Shown here: one piece after another, positions 25,701 through 37,345 of the stretch
Layout of the letters: every line of letters starts with the position of its first letter
How positions within the stretch are numbered: position 1 is the stretch's first letter
NCBI GenBank assembly: GCA_003260075.1
Contig: QLIY01000455.1
Location: 51,843 to 115,842, forward strand
Direction of reading: 5' to 3'
Length of the DNA stretch: 64,000 bases
Source of the DNA: Phallusia mammillata
Lineage: Eukaryota > Chordata > Ascidiacea > Phlebobranchia > Ascidiidae
Made by a program: the position numbers and the translations under genes
The notes under the pieces: generated by a model
The model's input: only the letters and a program-made list of their open reading frames with translations
Told to the model about the DNA's origin: nothing
Databases searched by the model: none

Positions 25701-26891
25701 TCTGATGCGGAAGTTGTTCACAATTCAATTTTTGGCATGGGCCTAGTGGGCAGTGGTATGTGAATAAATTTGTTTGTAGGGATGTTATCCAGATGTTTGA
25801 ATGTTTCACTAAAATTATAATATATGACATAAATTTGCTTTTTCTGTCATACAAAACTGTATTTCCAAATTGCAACATTTTTTCAGGTACCAACAATGCC
25901 AGATTGGCACAAATGCTCCGAAACCTCGCTGTTTACTATGCCAAGGACCCAAATAACTTGTTCCTGGTTCGACTCACACAGGGTTTAGTTCATTTAGGAA
26001 AGGTATCCACCTTAACAGAATTTTTGTGTGACAAAATAAACCTGATCTTGTGGTTGCATGTTATTGACCATTTGTGGTGAAACATTGCCACCAGTCTGAA
26101 CTCTTGCATTAAATTAAATTTTCAGGGCACACTGACTTTACAACCATATCACAGTGATCGGCAATTGTTGAGTCCAGTGGCTTTAGCTTCTCTTCTCTCC
26201 GTCATTGTGGCGCTGCTTGATGTAAAAAACAGTAAGTTCAATTATGACAGCTAAGATATTGTATTTTGGGTGAGCCATTATCCCAGCATCTAAACTTTTG
26301 TGCTCTGCTCATCAATAAAATGACAGTCCGTGCTTTTCTGAGAACTTTGACTATTTTTGCCAGTTGTTCTACAAAAAGCTTTTTTTTACAAATTTGATTG
26401 TTTCCAAGCTATATTCATTGGTACATAATAATCAAATGTACTCACTTAAAATGTAACCAAATTAACAAACAACCTTCAAAACATAGATCATGCATTTGGA
26501 AGTTAATGAAGAATGCAATTTTTACAGCTATTTTGGGAAAAACTCATTATCTTCTTTACACAATGGTTCCTGCAATTCAGCCAAGAATGCTTGTTACATT
26601 TGATGAGGATTTAAATCCTCTTCCAGTAAGTGTGAGAGTAGGGCAAGCTGTGGATGTGGTCGGACAAGCTGGAAAACCAAAAACTATCACAGGTATTTAA
26701 ATGCTGTCTATTCCAGCTCTTCAGGCTAGCTTTTAACTTTACTATTTTCCTTTGTAGGGTTTCAAACACATACAACTCCAGTTCTGCTGGCATATGGTGA
26801 ACGAGCAGAGCTTGCTACTGAAGAGTACCTTTCCATGACCCCTGTTATAGAAGGGTTTGTCATACTACGAAAAAACCCAAACTATGAGTAA
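19785..26891 (+). CDS. PSMD2: 26S proteasome non-ATPase regulatory subunit 2 (Rpn1)
   Basis: 22 exons: 19785-19877, 20493-20549, 20672-20836, 20903-21024, 21129-21225, 21306-21442, 21504-21662, 21759-21899, 21983-22047, 22447-22599, 23118-23228, 23457-23579, 23813-23900, 24567-24729, 24903-25004, 25092-25249, 25344-25475, 25587-25755, 25887-26002, 26126-26231, 26528-26692 and 26758-26891. Rpn1 is the base subunit of the 19S particle that docks ubiquitin receptors and Usp14/Ubp6. Recognisable blocks include [28 protein letters not shown], the proteasome/cyclosome repeats ([35 protein letters not shown]-like segments), a charged serine/lysine linker in exon 16, and the C-terminal [20 protein letters not shown] and [10 protein letters not shown]. 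The protein is close to the family's usual length of about 900 aa. Intron 3 has a GC donor (AAG|GCAAGT). Intron 13 carries a hAT insertion. Confidence 0.96.
20165..20270. repeat. Short dispersed repeat shared with about 43.23-43.38 kb
   Basis: AAATCTGGTTAATTGCATAA and the TTTCTATGCAA.TAAAC segment recur in inverted orientation around 43230-43378 in a VIRMA intron. Two diverged copies inside introns suggest a small dispersed repeat family; termini are not defined. Confidence 0.4.
24005..24542. mobile_element. hAT-type MITE inside PSMD2 intron 13
   Basis: Termini are CAGGGGTCACCAAACT and AGTTTGGTGACCCCTG-like inverted repeats. Flanking copies CTTTATAG (23997-24004 and 24543-24550) are identical. 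The interior ends are GC-rich (CGGCCCGCGGGCC). An N at 24221 is flanked by a duplicated stretch of about 35 bp (GATTATAACGCCCAAGATT), so true element length is uncertain. Confidence 0.88.
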
Positions 26892-26979
26892 ATTTCTTGT
26901 CAAGAAAAGTTCACATTGCTGAAAATCATTATCTCCTATTTTTTCTGTTTTTGTCACAAAACTGTTCTAGTTGGCTGCA

Positions 26980-26985
26980 AATAAA
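26980..26985 (+). terminator. Polyadenylation signal for PSMD2
   Basis: AATAAA lies 89 nt after the PSMD2 stop. A second AATAAA follows at about 27076. Confidence 0.6.
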
Positions 26986-27542
26986 ACAGCAGTGTAACTG
27001 ATATCGGTTTCTTGTATTTTGATGGTCTTTTGTGTAGTCTTTGTCGACAGTAAAACTTACAGAGTTGAGTGGGTAATAAAGAGGATGTTTCTGGCAGCAA
27101 GCTAGCTAACTAAGATATCAATTATTCGAAGGAGATACACAAGTGAAATTAACAAAATGAATTAATATAAATATGTGCGTATAAAATTACTTCATTGACC
27201 AAAACTACAACAGGATAATAATAAACAGAAAACGTTAACACAGCATTTTCATTTATCTACACTCACGAACAGAAGCGCATATGTAGGATATTACTTTATT
27301 TACCCTTTGATTTGAACTATACTTGTATATGACAAATACAAAACTTTTTTGTCAACTTAAAGTGCATATAGTTTTGGACAAAGTATGGATCAGTGACAAG
27401 TATACATTGATTCTGTGAGACCACTACAAAGCATGAAACGATGGGTTATATTGTTTGACATTTTCTTCTGTGTTCAGTACAAGCACAGGACTCTATAGAT
27501 CAACCATCTGGTAAGAAATCCTCCGTAAACGTGAACCCAGAT

Positions 27543-30500
27543 TTAGGGAAGTTCCAAAATAACTTCAACATAACTCACAGGAAAATATCCAGTCTGCAAG
27601 TAAATGAAAATTGGGTAAAAATATCCAAAAATAAAATAAAAATTGTGATAAACAGGAGTTGAGTTTTGGAGGTACACCACATTTCTTTTTACATATACTG
27701 GTGTATATTAATTAGTACACATGTTAATTACAAATACTTGTTAAGTGGCACAGCTTATCATTTATTGGCTTGACAAATATTTAGTGTTTGTTAAAATAGA
27801 TGTGTTTTTTTGGTGTGCCAGATTTAAGATCATGTTGTTTTTTACAAATTTGTTTTCCTTACCTCCCCATTTGTATTCATTCCCTCATACCAGTTTTCAT
27901 CAATTCGTGACACCAAGGTGATAACTTCTTCTTCTTTAAATCCCAACTCTCCTTCATTTTCTGGTTCAAAGTCATACAGTGCACGACAACAGGGCTGAGA
28001 TGCTTTGGCTTTTGCTGCAACAATATTTTCCCAGTATTCAGACACCACTGTGGGCTATTTATACAGATAAAGACAGCTGTCAGTCATTTATCACGTTTTT
28101 CAGTTCCTGTTTTTCTGGTAAACCAAATGCTAAGAACCAAAAGGACAATTGGAAGCAATGCCCTTCCTGGTCACTGCTTGTTTCAGCTGTAAAAATATAC
28201 CCTATATCAGGGGTGTCAAACTCGTGGGGTTCGTGGGCAACATTGCAGTTTGGGAATTATGCCGAGGGCCGCATGTGATTTTTAATCTAGTTGTATACAC
28301 TTAAACAACCTTTTCGCTACGACGACCGCATTGCAGATCCTTATTTCACCAATGGCCGCCAATTATCTGCTGGTTTTTGTTTAAAATTACAAGAAAAAGG
28401 TTTATATCATACATATACCATCTATTGACGCCCCAAAAGCCCAGATTAATTTTCAACTTAATGTACAGATTAAGCTCCACAATGCGAAGACCAGCAGTTT
28501 TAACTCTATTATTACGTCATAATCTATATTGTGACGCTTTTCGTACCTGTTTTTTCGCATTGTTTGCACACAATACGCCTACAAAAAGTCTGTTGCATAT
28601 GGCTACTAGGCTGGTAATACTCTTTTCAGTAACACAAAATCCGTTTAGGGCAGTTTGAAAATCAAAAGTTTTAGCAAAGGAGTTTCAATTACATCACGCC
28701 AGCCAGTACATTTATTTTAATGTGGCCGTATGGCCGCGGGTTGTTCACCCCTGACTGAAACTTTAAGTAACGTTTTAATTACTATCGTTTCTATTCATAA
28801 CACATGAATTTGTATGTATAAGGGGGGGGGGATTTTTTACACTATGGTTGACATAAACTTACAACCCAGCATGGGCAGCACTTTTTAAATATATTTCTGA
28901 AGTGGGGGGGGGGGTTTGGCATTGTTTGCACACAATACGCCTACAAAAAGTCTGTTGCATATGGCTACTAGGCTGGTAATACTCTTTTCAGTAACACAAA
29001 ATCCGTTTAGGGCAGTTTGAAAATCAAAAGTTTTAGCAAAGGAGTTTCAATTACATCACGCCAGCCAGTACATTTATTTTAATGTGGCCGTATGGCCGCG
29101 GGTTGTTCACCCCTGACTGAAACTTTAAGTAACGTTTTAATTACTATCGTTTCTATTCATAACACATGAATTTGTATGTATAAATTAAAATTCGGTAAAC
29201 GTCAGTTTAAATAATAGCTTTTAACTTGAAAAGTAAGAAAAATTTAGTGTAATTAGATAAAAATCTGACAAAATACTACAATTGTTGTTGACTGTTCGTG
29301 GGCCGCATTGGAGGGCTTCGCGGGCCGCATGCGTTTGACAGGTCTGCCCTATATCATCCAAACAATGTGCCTTTGTACCACCGGTAAAATAAAAAGGTAT
29401 GAATATAATAGAAAACAAACGTTTTGTTGGTGATGTGACATTGTGCTGGGGGCTTGGTGTTGGTAATGGAGCTGAGGTTGGAGGGCGGTCAGCTGCGGCA
29501 AGACTTGGTGTACGAAGTTGCTTCTTGGTTCGCTCCTACATTTGACAACAGTTTAAAATACTTATTTTTTTACACTATGGTTGACTTACAACCCAGCATG
29601 GGCAGCACTTTTTAAATATATTTCTGAAGTGTTGTGTTTCCATTCTTACTAAGTATAATTTCACTAGTTGCTGCAATGTTGCAAAAAACTTGTGCATTGT
29701 TTTGTGTACATTATGTAAAATGCAAAGGTGTTGTAAGATAAAGGTGTATAACACACATCTGACAGGTTATGAGTCATAGTATGTGGGCTACATAACACAT
29801 AGTTTTAAGAAGTGGTGTGAATCTATGACCCTGAACCAACAACAAACAGTTGCAAATTGTACATACCCGCTCTGGTTTGGCATGAATTTCATTAATTTGC
29901 TTCTGTAAATCCTCATGTATACTTTCTAGGATATCAGCAGATTGCCGGTGATAGTCCAGTTGAGATTCAACTAAGGCAGCCAGTTGACTGACCTGTTCGA
30001 TCTATTTAAACATCAAACACTTTTAAAAAGGGGACACAAAATTACAACTGGCCACAAATAAAGTAGCAACAATGTGCTGCAATTTACACACATAGTTTGC
30101 AGAGCACATAAAATATTTTTACACAAATCTGTGCCTTGTCTAAGTAATGCAGTTATGTTTAATGTTATTTCATAGAGTACTATCTAATGAATTTTAATAT
30201 AACATTAACTTTTTAAAAGTTATTCCACAAACCTTCTGTATTGTTTACTCATAGAATTGTTCAAGAAACTAACCTAAACTAACAAACAGACCACAGTCCA
30301 TAACAATATAGGTGACTATATTAGTGCAAACAAGCATTAGTATAAAAATATGCTACAAAACTTTAGTTAGGACATTCAAACCATGCACAAACGAAAAATC
30401 TAGATACCATTAGGCATGCAACCAAATGTATAATTTATGAGTTAATGTCTTCGATCAATTGTCATGAGTCCTATAATTAATCAGACTGGTGCATGTTTCA

Positions 30501-33500
30501 TTATAAAACAGACATGTGTGTTCCAGTAAGCAGTAATCACTACTTGACATGGCGGGGTGCTAGCATGTGGCAAACAACCAGATAACTACCATGCATATGG
30601 GAATTGCCACAACCCGGGTGCTGTAACTGCTAATTGCATTGGGATGTCCAAGGCAGAAACAACCTTATATTATTGATTTTGTGTTGTGTGTCAAGGTAAA
30701 ATTTTTGCATTGACTCACATCTCCACTCAATAGATTGAACATGCTGCTATCGGCCAGTTCAAGGGACTCTTCCAACTTTTGCTCTGCAAGTGTCACCTCC
30801 TCGGGTGGAACTTTTGTTCCTGTTATTGCCAAGCATTGGTTAGCATTTGGAATTGTGCACTTAATTCCATGAATTGTATAACAGGTATTTCACATGGACA
30901 GCATATATTTCAAAAAGTATTTTTAGGAGTGTGGTGAAGGGTCTAACAACAAACTACAGTATTCCCTTTAGCAAAAGAAATGATATTGACACTGTAACAT
31001 TGTCAAAGTATGTATCAAGCCAAAATACAGTACCTGCACAAAAACATTTTTTTATTCAATGGAACACAAATATGTTTTTTGAACTACATTGTTCATAAAA
31101 TGTTTAATAGTGTATGTATATTATTGCACTTCATATCTAAATAAAACTTCAAATTTCATAGGACTTATTTTACTACCACAAGGCACAAATTATTCATTTA
31201 TACAACAACATTTAGGCCCGATAAACTAGTGAGGTTCAGAAACCTGTGAAAGGCAGCCAAACTTCCTCCAACAACACAACCAATCACCACTTAATCAAAC
31301 AGTTTCGAACCACAATGTTTAGAGCCAAAGATAACAGCTAATGGCAACAAATTGTCAATGTTTTTAAATGCCTTGACTAAACGTGGATCATAAAAAATCC
31401 CACATTGGCTAAAAACAAAAGCACTTCGCCAACAATTGCATATTTTGACTAGTTACATTATATAAATGTTACATTGTAAGTAAATCATGATTGTCTGTAT
31501 GAACTGTTTGCAAAATAAACAAGTATTGTTTGGGTCATTTAAAAAACCTTGGGGACATGGGCACAAATGGTGTTTATCTTATCACCTAAATCAATAGAGG
31601 GAAAAATATTTAATATGCTGAACCAGTTTTATCTAATCAATAACATTTAACAACAGGTCGGTATAACACAACCATCATCTTTGAATGTTCATTTGCAATA
31701 AGGAAGTTACTCATAGGCAGGAACAGATACAAAGTTTACATAGCAACAAGCTTTGCTAGTCTACTAAAAGAAAAATGCTGCAGAATGATCTAATGAATGA
31801 AAAAGCTGATTACTAAGTTTTTAACTCATTGTCCCACCATGCAAATCAATTCAGCAAACAATATAGACCACTGAGTAAAGTTTGGTAAGATTCAAATAAG
31901 CACCAAATAGAATAGACAGTATCACTCTGTTGATTAATAAGGTAAAAAGAAAAACAAAACAAAGATCATTTTCTAAGGAAAAGGCAATCTTGGTGAGTAT
32001 GAACTACCACAATTTTGAAAATGAAACCGCATTCACTCACATCCGAACCAACTACGTTGGACATTGACAGATCCGCAAGTTCAAGTGCCTCTTGTAACTT
32101 GTCCTCAGCTAACTGCAGTTCCTCGGGTGATATTTTATTGCCTAACACCAATAACTTATTAGGTGCCAAAAAGAATATCATTGAGACTTGGCATTGCTCT
32201 CAGTAACAACATGCACCCAAATGTAACTGAGCGATCCAAAGCCTGTAAAGCTTTTACAGTCACACAATCACAAAAATCAAACGGGAAAAACTTGAAGCAC
32301 TGTAGTCAGTAGCAGCAGAATCATCAGGGCATAAAATGCACAAAAACCATTTAAAATACAAAGTTTTATTTAATCAGTTACCTCAGTTTTATTACACAAG
32401 AAGTTGAACTACCAAATTTTTTAAACCCTAATTTATTTGAATTTGTTCCATTCCAGCCTAGAGATCAGGACACAAATTACTCCGGGGAAATTAAACGCTG
32501 CTTGGATTCAGAATTGGGTCGGGCCAAACAGGGAAACAGCTAATTCTAAAGCTCCTTAACTGGTAAATCGTTTGAAGAGGTGACAACATTGTTACAAGAG
32601 TTGTTACTGAAACCACACAATGGTTTCACTGGTGGATGAATAAATTAAAATATAAGTACAAAAGAGCAAAAACAAACAGTTTTTATACAACAAACACCAG
32701 GTAAATATGGTATGCAGCTGTAACTGTTTCTGACGACTTTGTGGAAGTAAACTTTGTACATATATACTGCTAATGAATGTCATTTCAAGTGACAAACCTC
32801 TTTTGCGTTTGTAATCATAATCTAATCGTCTTCCAGATAGCTTTTTCCGATGGTGCTGTAATAAATATAAAAAATATGTGACCAAACATGCAAACTTTAG
32901 TCAACACAAATACTTTGGTATATATTCCAGCCATACCATAACTTCTTTAATATCCTTGTCACACAGCTGTTGTAATGGATCCAAAAACTGCTGTTTAACC
33001 CCGAAATCAAGTGAATCCTTGATTTCTCCCAGCTGAGTCATTCCATCCCCAACTCTTTCCAACGCAACACCTGGAAAATGTAAACTAATAGATACAGCAG
33101 TTCAATTACTTTGTCAAACTCAATTTTTACAACTATTATATATTTTCTATTCATAAATCAGACCAGGGCTATTTCACTGGTCTAGAGTAGTTAAAGCATT
33201 TGAATTTAGTTTGATTGTTAGACCAGTATCTATTGTGAAAGAACACAAGCAGTACATTGCATTTGTACTTGGATGGTCACTTGAAAACGCATTCTAAAGA
33301 TTAGTCCAACATACCAAAATTTGATTCAGTGCCTAATTCTTTTCCATATTTGGCCATTGTCAGTCCAAGAGAGTCCTCGGCCTGTGGATATTTGGCATCT
33401 TTTTGTTTTCCCTACAGACAGAGATGTAGTGTTTTTAAAATTTCATGAAATTTTAAGAGAAACTTCAGCAAGAAAATCCAAGTATTGATGACAACAGTAA

Positions 33501-34477
33501 AATGACAATGCCAACAGTACATGTTAAACTCTATAAGGCTTAACATTGGTTTTGCAACCATACAATTTTTTTAACATTAAGATATTAGATACCATTTGAA
33601 TTTTTTCAGTTGAGAATACATGGCATTATGTATTTTGTGACAATGATGTTTTTACACATGACCACAAAAGTAGGGTGTGTCCGGTGGCTACCTGCATTTT
33701 TTGGTATGTGCTGATCATGTTTAATTTTGTTCTTGCAGCAGGATTAGGTTGAAGATATTCCTTTGTTAAATTGATTACTTCACTGATAGCTTTGCTTGTG
33801 ACGTCAACTTTCTGCACAAAAAGGAATACATTTTATTAAGTTTAACCTTTTTAGGAAAAGGCAAGCCCACAAGGAGAAAAAGCAGAAAAGTGTTTCCTGT
33901 GAAAGGAAGTAATTCTGTAGTCACACATTTCTTGGCACAAAGACTAGAAACTACTATCCTACCTAAAAGTGTAGTTAACTCACACCACTATTCTACACAT
34001 GATGTTGAATGACTATTCACTTTGACCCTGTTTATAAAGTCCTACAGTTATGTTTCATCACACATCCAAGATTTTAAACTGTGAAACATGTATTTCTGCA
34101 AGGCCTAAAAATGAGTACTTCTGCATTAAAACAATCCAAACTGTGTGGCATGGATGTCAAATTAAACTAGTAAAATAACAACATAGATATTTGACATATT
34201 ATAGGACATGCCTATAAAAAAGGTTTATTAATAAAAACAATCTAGAAGATTGTCAAAAAGGAGTTTTGATAAAATATATAATTTACCCTTTCCATTTCCA
34301 CAAACTCTTCCTCCATAGTAGTTTTGTCATTTTCACTTCCAATCTTTTCAGACACAAACTGGAAAAAAACATGACAAATTTTATATGCAGAGTTAAACAA
34401 AATAAAACCAATCATAGTGCACAACAACATACCTGACTAGCTTTGTGAATCTGCTTCTTAAATCCACCAAGAGACAT
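27543..34477 (-). CDS. SH3GL: Endophilin A (SH3 and BAR domain membrane-curvature protein)
   Basis: Exons: 34433-34477, 34287-34358, 33692-33811, 33315-33411, 32937-33070, 32798-32855, one of 32041-32141 or 30719-30819, 29867-30001, 29421-29535, 27863-28014 and 27543-27593. With one alternative exon the frame closes at 359 aa; vertebrate endophilin A is about 350. Order: N-terminal amphipathic helix [19 protein letters not shown] domain ([61 protein letters not shown]), proline-rich linker, SH3 domain ([39 protein letters not shown]). It bends membranes and recruits dynamin and synaptojanin during endocytosis. An alternative acceptor upstream of 28014 could add a few in-frame residues. Intron 9 holds a hAT element. 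Confidence 0.94.
28208..29346. mobile_element. hAT-type element inside endophilin intron 9
   Basis: The left end is CAGGGGTGTCAAACTC and the right end GTTTGACAGGTCTG. Flanks are identical CCCTATAT copies (28200-28207 and 29347-29354). It has GC-rich subterminal GGGCCGCATG motifs. The interior contains a 265-bp direct duplication (28557-28821 and 28919-29183) with G runs at 28822-28831 and 28904-28914, so its true length is nearer 775 bp. Confidence 0.85.
28832..28903. repeat. Displaced copy of 29563-29630 between two G runs
   Basis: The segment ACTATGGTTGAC...GGGCAGCACTTTTT is repeated at about 29563-29630 in the flanking intron, outside the hAT element. It sits alone between the G runs at 28822-28831 and 28904-28914. 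A short contig placed in the wrong position would produce exactly this order. Confidence 0.75.
30719..30819 (-). CDS. Endophilin alternative BAR exon, copy A (downstream)
   Basis: This 101-nt exon follows an AACAG acceptor and ends at a GTGAGT donor. It encodes a 34-residue segment containing [20 protein letters not shown] and ending MFNLLSGD. It aligns to the vertebrate endophilin segment that begins GKIPDEEL in the BAR domain. Its phase (1 in, 0 out) is identical to copy B at 32041-32141. Including both would add 202 nt and break the frame. Confidence 0.85.
32041..32141 (-). CDS. Endophilin alternative BAR exon, copy B (upstream)
   Basis: 101 nt, acceptor GTTAG, donor GTGAGT. It encodes a 34-residue segment with [20 protein letters not shown] and ending MSNVVGSD. 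It shares 20 of 34 residues with copy A at identical length and phase. The difference clusters in the last third ([10 protein letters not shown] versus [10 protein letters not shown]). Confidence 0.85.
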
Positions 34478-34849
34478 GTTTCTCTTGTTTAAAAACTATG
34501 TAATAGTTATGTAAATAGTTAAATTACTGTTCCAGCTTCCCTATTATTTTTTTTTGAAAAAGAAAATTCAAGACGAAATGTGATAATCAATGTAATATTC
34601 TGTGTGCTATGTGTATGATGTGTGTTTTATACATTAAGAAAATGGCAAAAGACATAAATTCCAGCTATACAAAATACTGTATTCTGTATACAATCAATCT
34701 TTTTCCCTTCACGAAAAACATGTACATTCAACCAACAGGCTCAAGTCACAAATTCAGACTGTTTACATGTAAAACGTTTTGTGTTTTGAAATGTGTGCTG
34801 TTTTACTGTACACATCAAACTAATCTATTTGGTATAAGCACCCAATAGG

Positions 34850-35070
34850 TTTATTAAAACAACCAAATGAAATCCAATATTCACCAAGTTTAGTTCAGTG
34901 TAATACTGCACACAGTGTTTGGAAAGTAAAACTTGTCACTGACAAACCCACGGGGGGGGGGATTTATTAAAACAACCAAATGAAATACAATATTCACCAA
35001 GTTTAGTTCAGTGTAATACTGTTACTGCACACAGTGTTTGGAAAGTAAAACTTGTCACTGACAAACCCAC
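34850..35070. repeat. Direct duplication across a 10-G run upstream of endophilin
   Basis: 34850-34950 and 34963-35070 are near-identical around G at 34952-34961. The second copy has a few extra bases (GTTACT). It lies in the endophilin 5' flank. Confidence 0.8.
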
Positions 35071-36262
35071 GCTCACGCACATCTCACTCACTTTAAACTT
35101 TAAAAAAGCAGTACTCTGCTCTCTGCCTATTGATGACTCGCACTATTTTGGACGCATCAGTGAAAACACCAATAGTCCGACACTATTTCAGTTACCAGCT
35201 TAGGTTTTACAATCTTACAAAGGTTCAATCAAAACCACGAAGCCCGCTCTTCAAATCACCTCGAATGTATCATCGGTGTTAGCAGTCAGCAGACCTTTGC
35301 ATTACAAACGTGATTCATTAAAAAAGCAACGCACACTACGCAAACCTGCAAATCACGTGATACTGACTTGAGGTCTGCTGATCGTCATGCCTTCGTCATC
35401 ATCTCGTGTCGTTCAGGTGACACACCAGAACCAATCTATTGATGTAGTGGCTGTGGGTACACTTTACATTTTTATTTTTGCAAAAAAGACTTTAAATTTA
35501 TGTTTAATCTATACTACACCTCTGGCAATGTACCGTTTCATATGTGTAAAAAGTCGTAGTAATAAATACCCCTGGGAAATGTAAATCTCATGGCTTAGCG
35601 CAGACTTTAAAAAAAGCATTTACCGACTCATTTTGAGTACGCGGACTCGGAGATGACCCAAACAGTTTTGGATACCTAATAATGGTTAAGTCATTCGAGC
35701 CGTTTCGAGTAGGCTACAAGACAATTTAGGTCTCCCACAGCCTTGTGGTTTGAGTCAAACTGTGAAAAATAAGAACCTAGTATTCTGGTCCAAGTTAGTC
35801 GAAACAGCTGTGTTTGTCCATTTATGACAGAATGGTTAACTAGCCTACTAGGCTACTGCCCCATGTGAAAAATCTGCTTGGTATTCAATCCAAAGTAGGC
35901 TAGCATAGTCTAGATCTAGATCTAGAGCCTTTTACCAATGCTTTTACCTCAAGTAACGCGCGTGCTCAAAACTTCTATTTGTGGTGTAACAAGTTTACGT
36001 CGTGAAAAACGTTTTTTTGTCCTCGAAAAAAAAACATAGTTCGCCAAACACAACTTTTAGCAATATTTAGTCATACAACAACTTTACAATAGTTTGCAAA
36101 TAGACTGGCCTACATTTCGTAGCCCATTTATTTTTAAAATCATATTTGAAAACATAGTGTGAAAGAGAACAACGCATTAAAACAAAGTTTGTCTCTCGAG
36201 TTTGATTGGGGTCCCAAAACTTTTCTGTGAATCCCAAGTCAAATCCATTGAAACCCCCAAGA
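35071..36262. other. Endophilin upstream region, no gene recognised
   Basis: Presumed promoter and 5' untranslated region of endophilin. No core promoter element or conserved coding segment could be identified by eye. Confidence 0.4.
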
Positions 36263-36512
36263 GGTAACACGTTTTGAGACAGGTTAACTTTGGATCTAGG
36301 TACAAGTTTAAAAACAGCGAATTTAGTGTCCCCGAAACTGTTAAACTTACTTCAGAATCTGACTGTTATCTGCAAGAGGCCGGGGGGGGGGTGGTAACAC
36401 GTTTTGAGACAGGTTAACTTTGGATCTAGGTACAAGTTTTAAAACAGCGAATTTAGTGTCCCAGAAACTGTTAAACTTACTTCAGAATCTGACTGTTATC
36501 TGCAAGAGGCCT
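36263..36512. repeat. Direct duplication across a 10-G run
   Basis: 36263-36381 and 36393-36512 are near-identical with G at 36382-36391. Differences are limited to a single-base indel and one substitution. Confidence 0.8.
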
Positions 36513-36626
36513 TAACAATATTCCTATTGTAAAAGCTATATTCATTGTTTTAAGCCGCTATTAACAAGATTTTCCCTACAATGTGCCATGAAGGCAATAT
36601 ACCTAAAAAGTATGTTACGTAGCTTA

Positions 36627-36701
36627 CCACGCAATAGAAAATTAAGGGAAATCGGATTACGTAATTCGTGATCCGATTTATCTTATTTTTCTATCACGTG
36701 G
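36627..36701. repeat. 75-nt imperfect palindrome
   Basis: The arms CCACGCAATAGAAAATTAAG and CTTATTTTTCTATCACGTGG are inverted, with inner arms GGAAATCGGATTACG and CGTGATCCGATTT around a short loop. It lies between the VIRMA 3' end and the endophilin upstream region. It could fold as a hairpin or be a very short inverted-repeat transposon. Confidence 0.7.
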
Positions 36702-36771
36702 TCGTTTCAAAAGAAACGTCATCGTACTGAAAAACAATTTCAGTATGTGTGAAAACACGCTGAGCTGAAGT

Positions 36772-36777
36772 TTTATT
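36772..36777 (-). terminator. Polyadenylation signal for VIRMA
   Basis: TTTATT on the plus strand reads AATAAA on the gene strand, about 60 nt past the VIRMA stop. Confidence 0.6.
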
Positions 36778-36836
36778 GATCGAGCAACTTTCACACGCAT
36801 AGATTCATCCAAATGTTACATTAATTGCATTGCTAT

Positions 36837-37299
36837 TTAACGTGTGAACGAGCGTATGTGTTTCCCTCGAGGTTTCCCGTATCCGCGACCTCTGCGTGGA
36901 AAGGGCGAGTTCTGCCACTGCTTTCCTCCGCCTCGACTCGAACCAAACGGCGATGGCGGTGCTCTTGGATATTTCGCGAACTTTGTGCCACGGCCTCGGT
37001 ATTGGCTTCCTCCAGCTTGCGTGAAGTTGCGGTTGGAAACTCCCCAGGACGGGTTTTCGGTTTTGTTAGTTTTAAAGCCTTCTCTTGGTGAATAGCTGAG
37101 TCGACTTGAGAGACGAGTTGTTCCTGTTCCCCTGTATCGCTCCTGGGAACGGCCGCGCACTGGTGGTCGAAATTTGCCCTGGTTCAGGTTGCTATTGGAA
37201 AAGCTTCCCCTCGGCGCCCGTGGGATTCCTCGCGCACCACGACCTCCGCGACTCTTTTGCGTGAACTCTCGCTTAAAAGGCTGCGACATCTGCCGGCGG

Positions 37300-37345
<46 letters not shown>

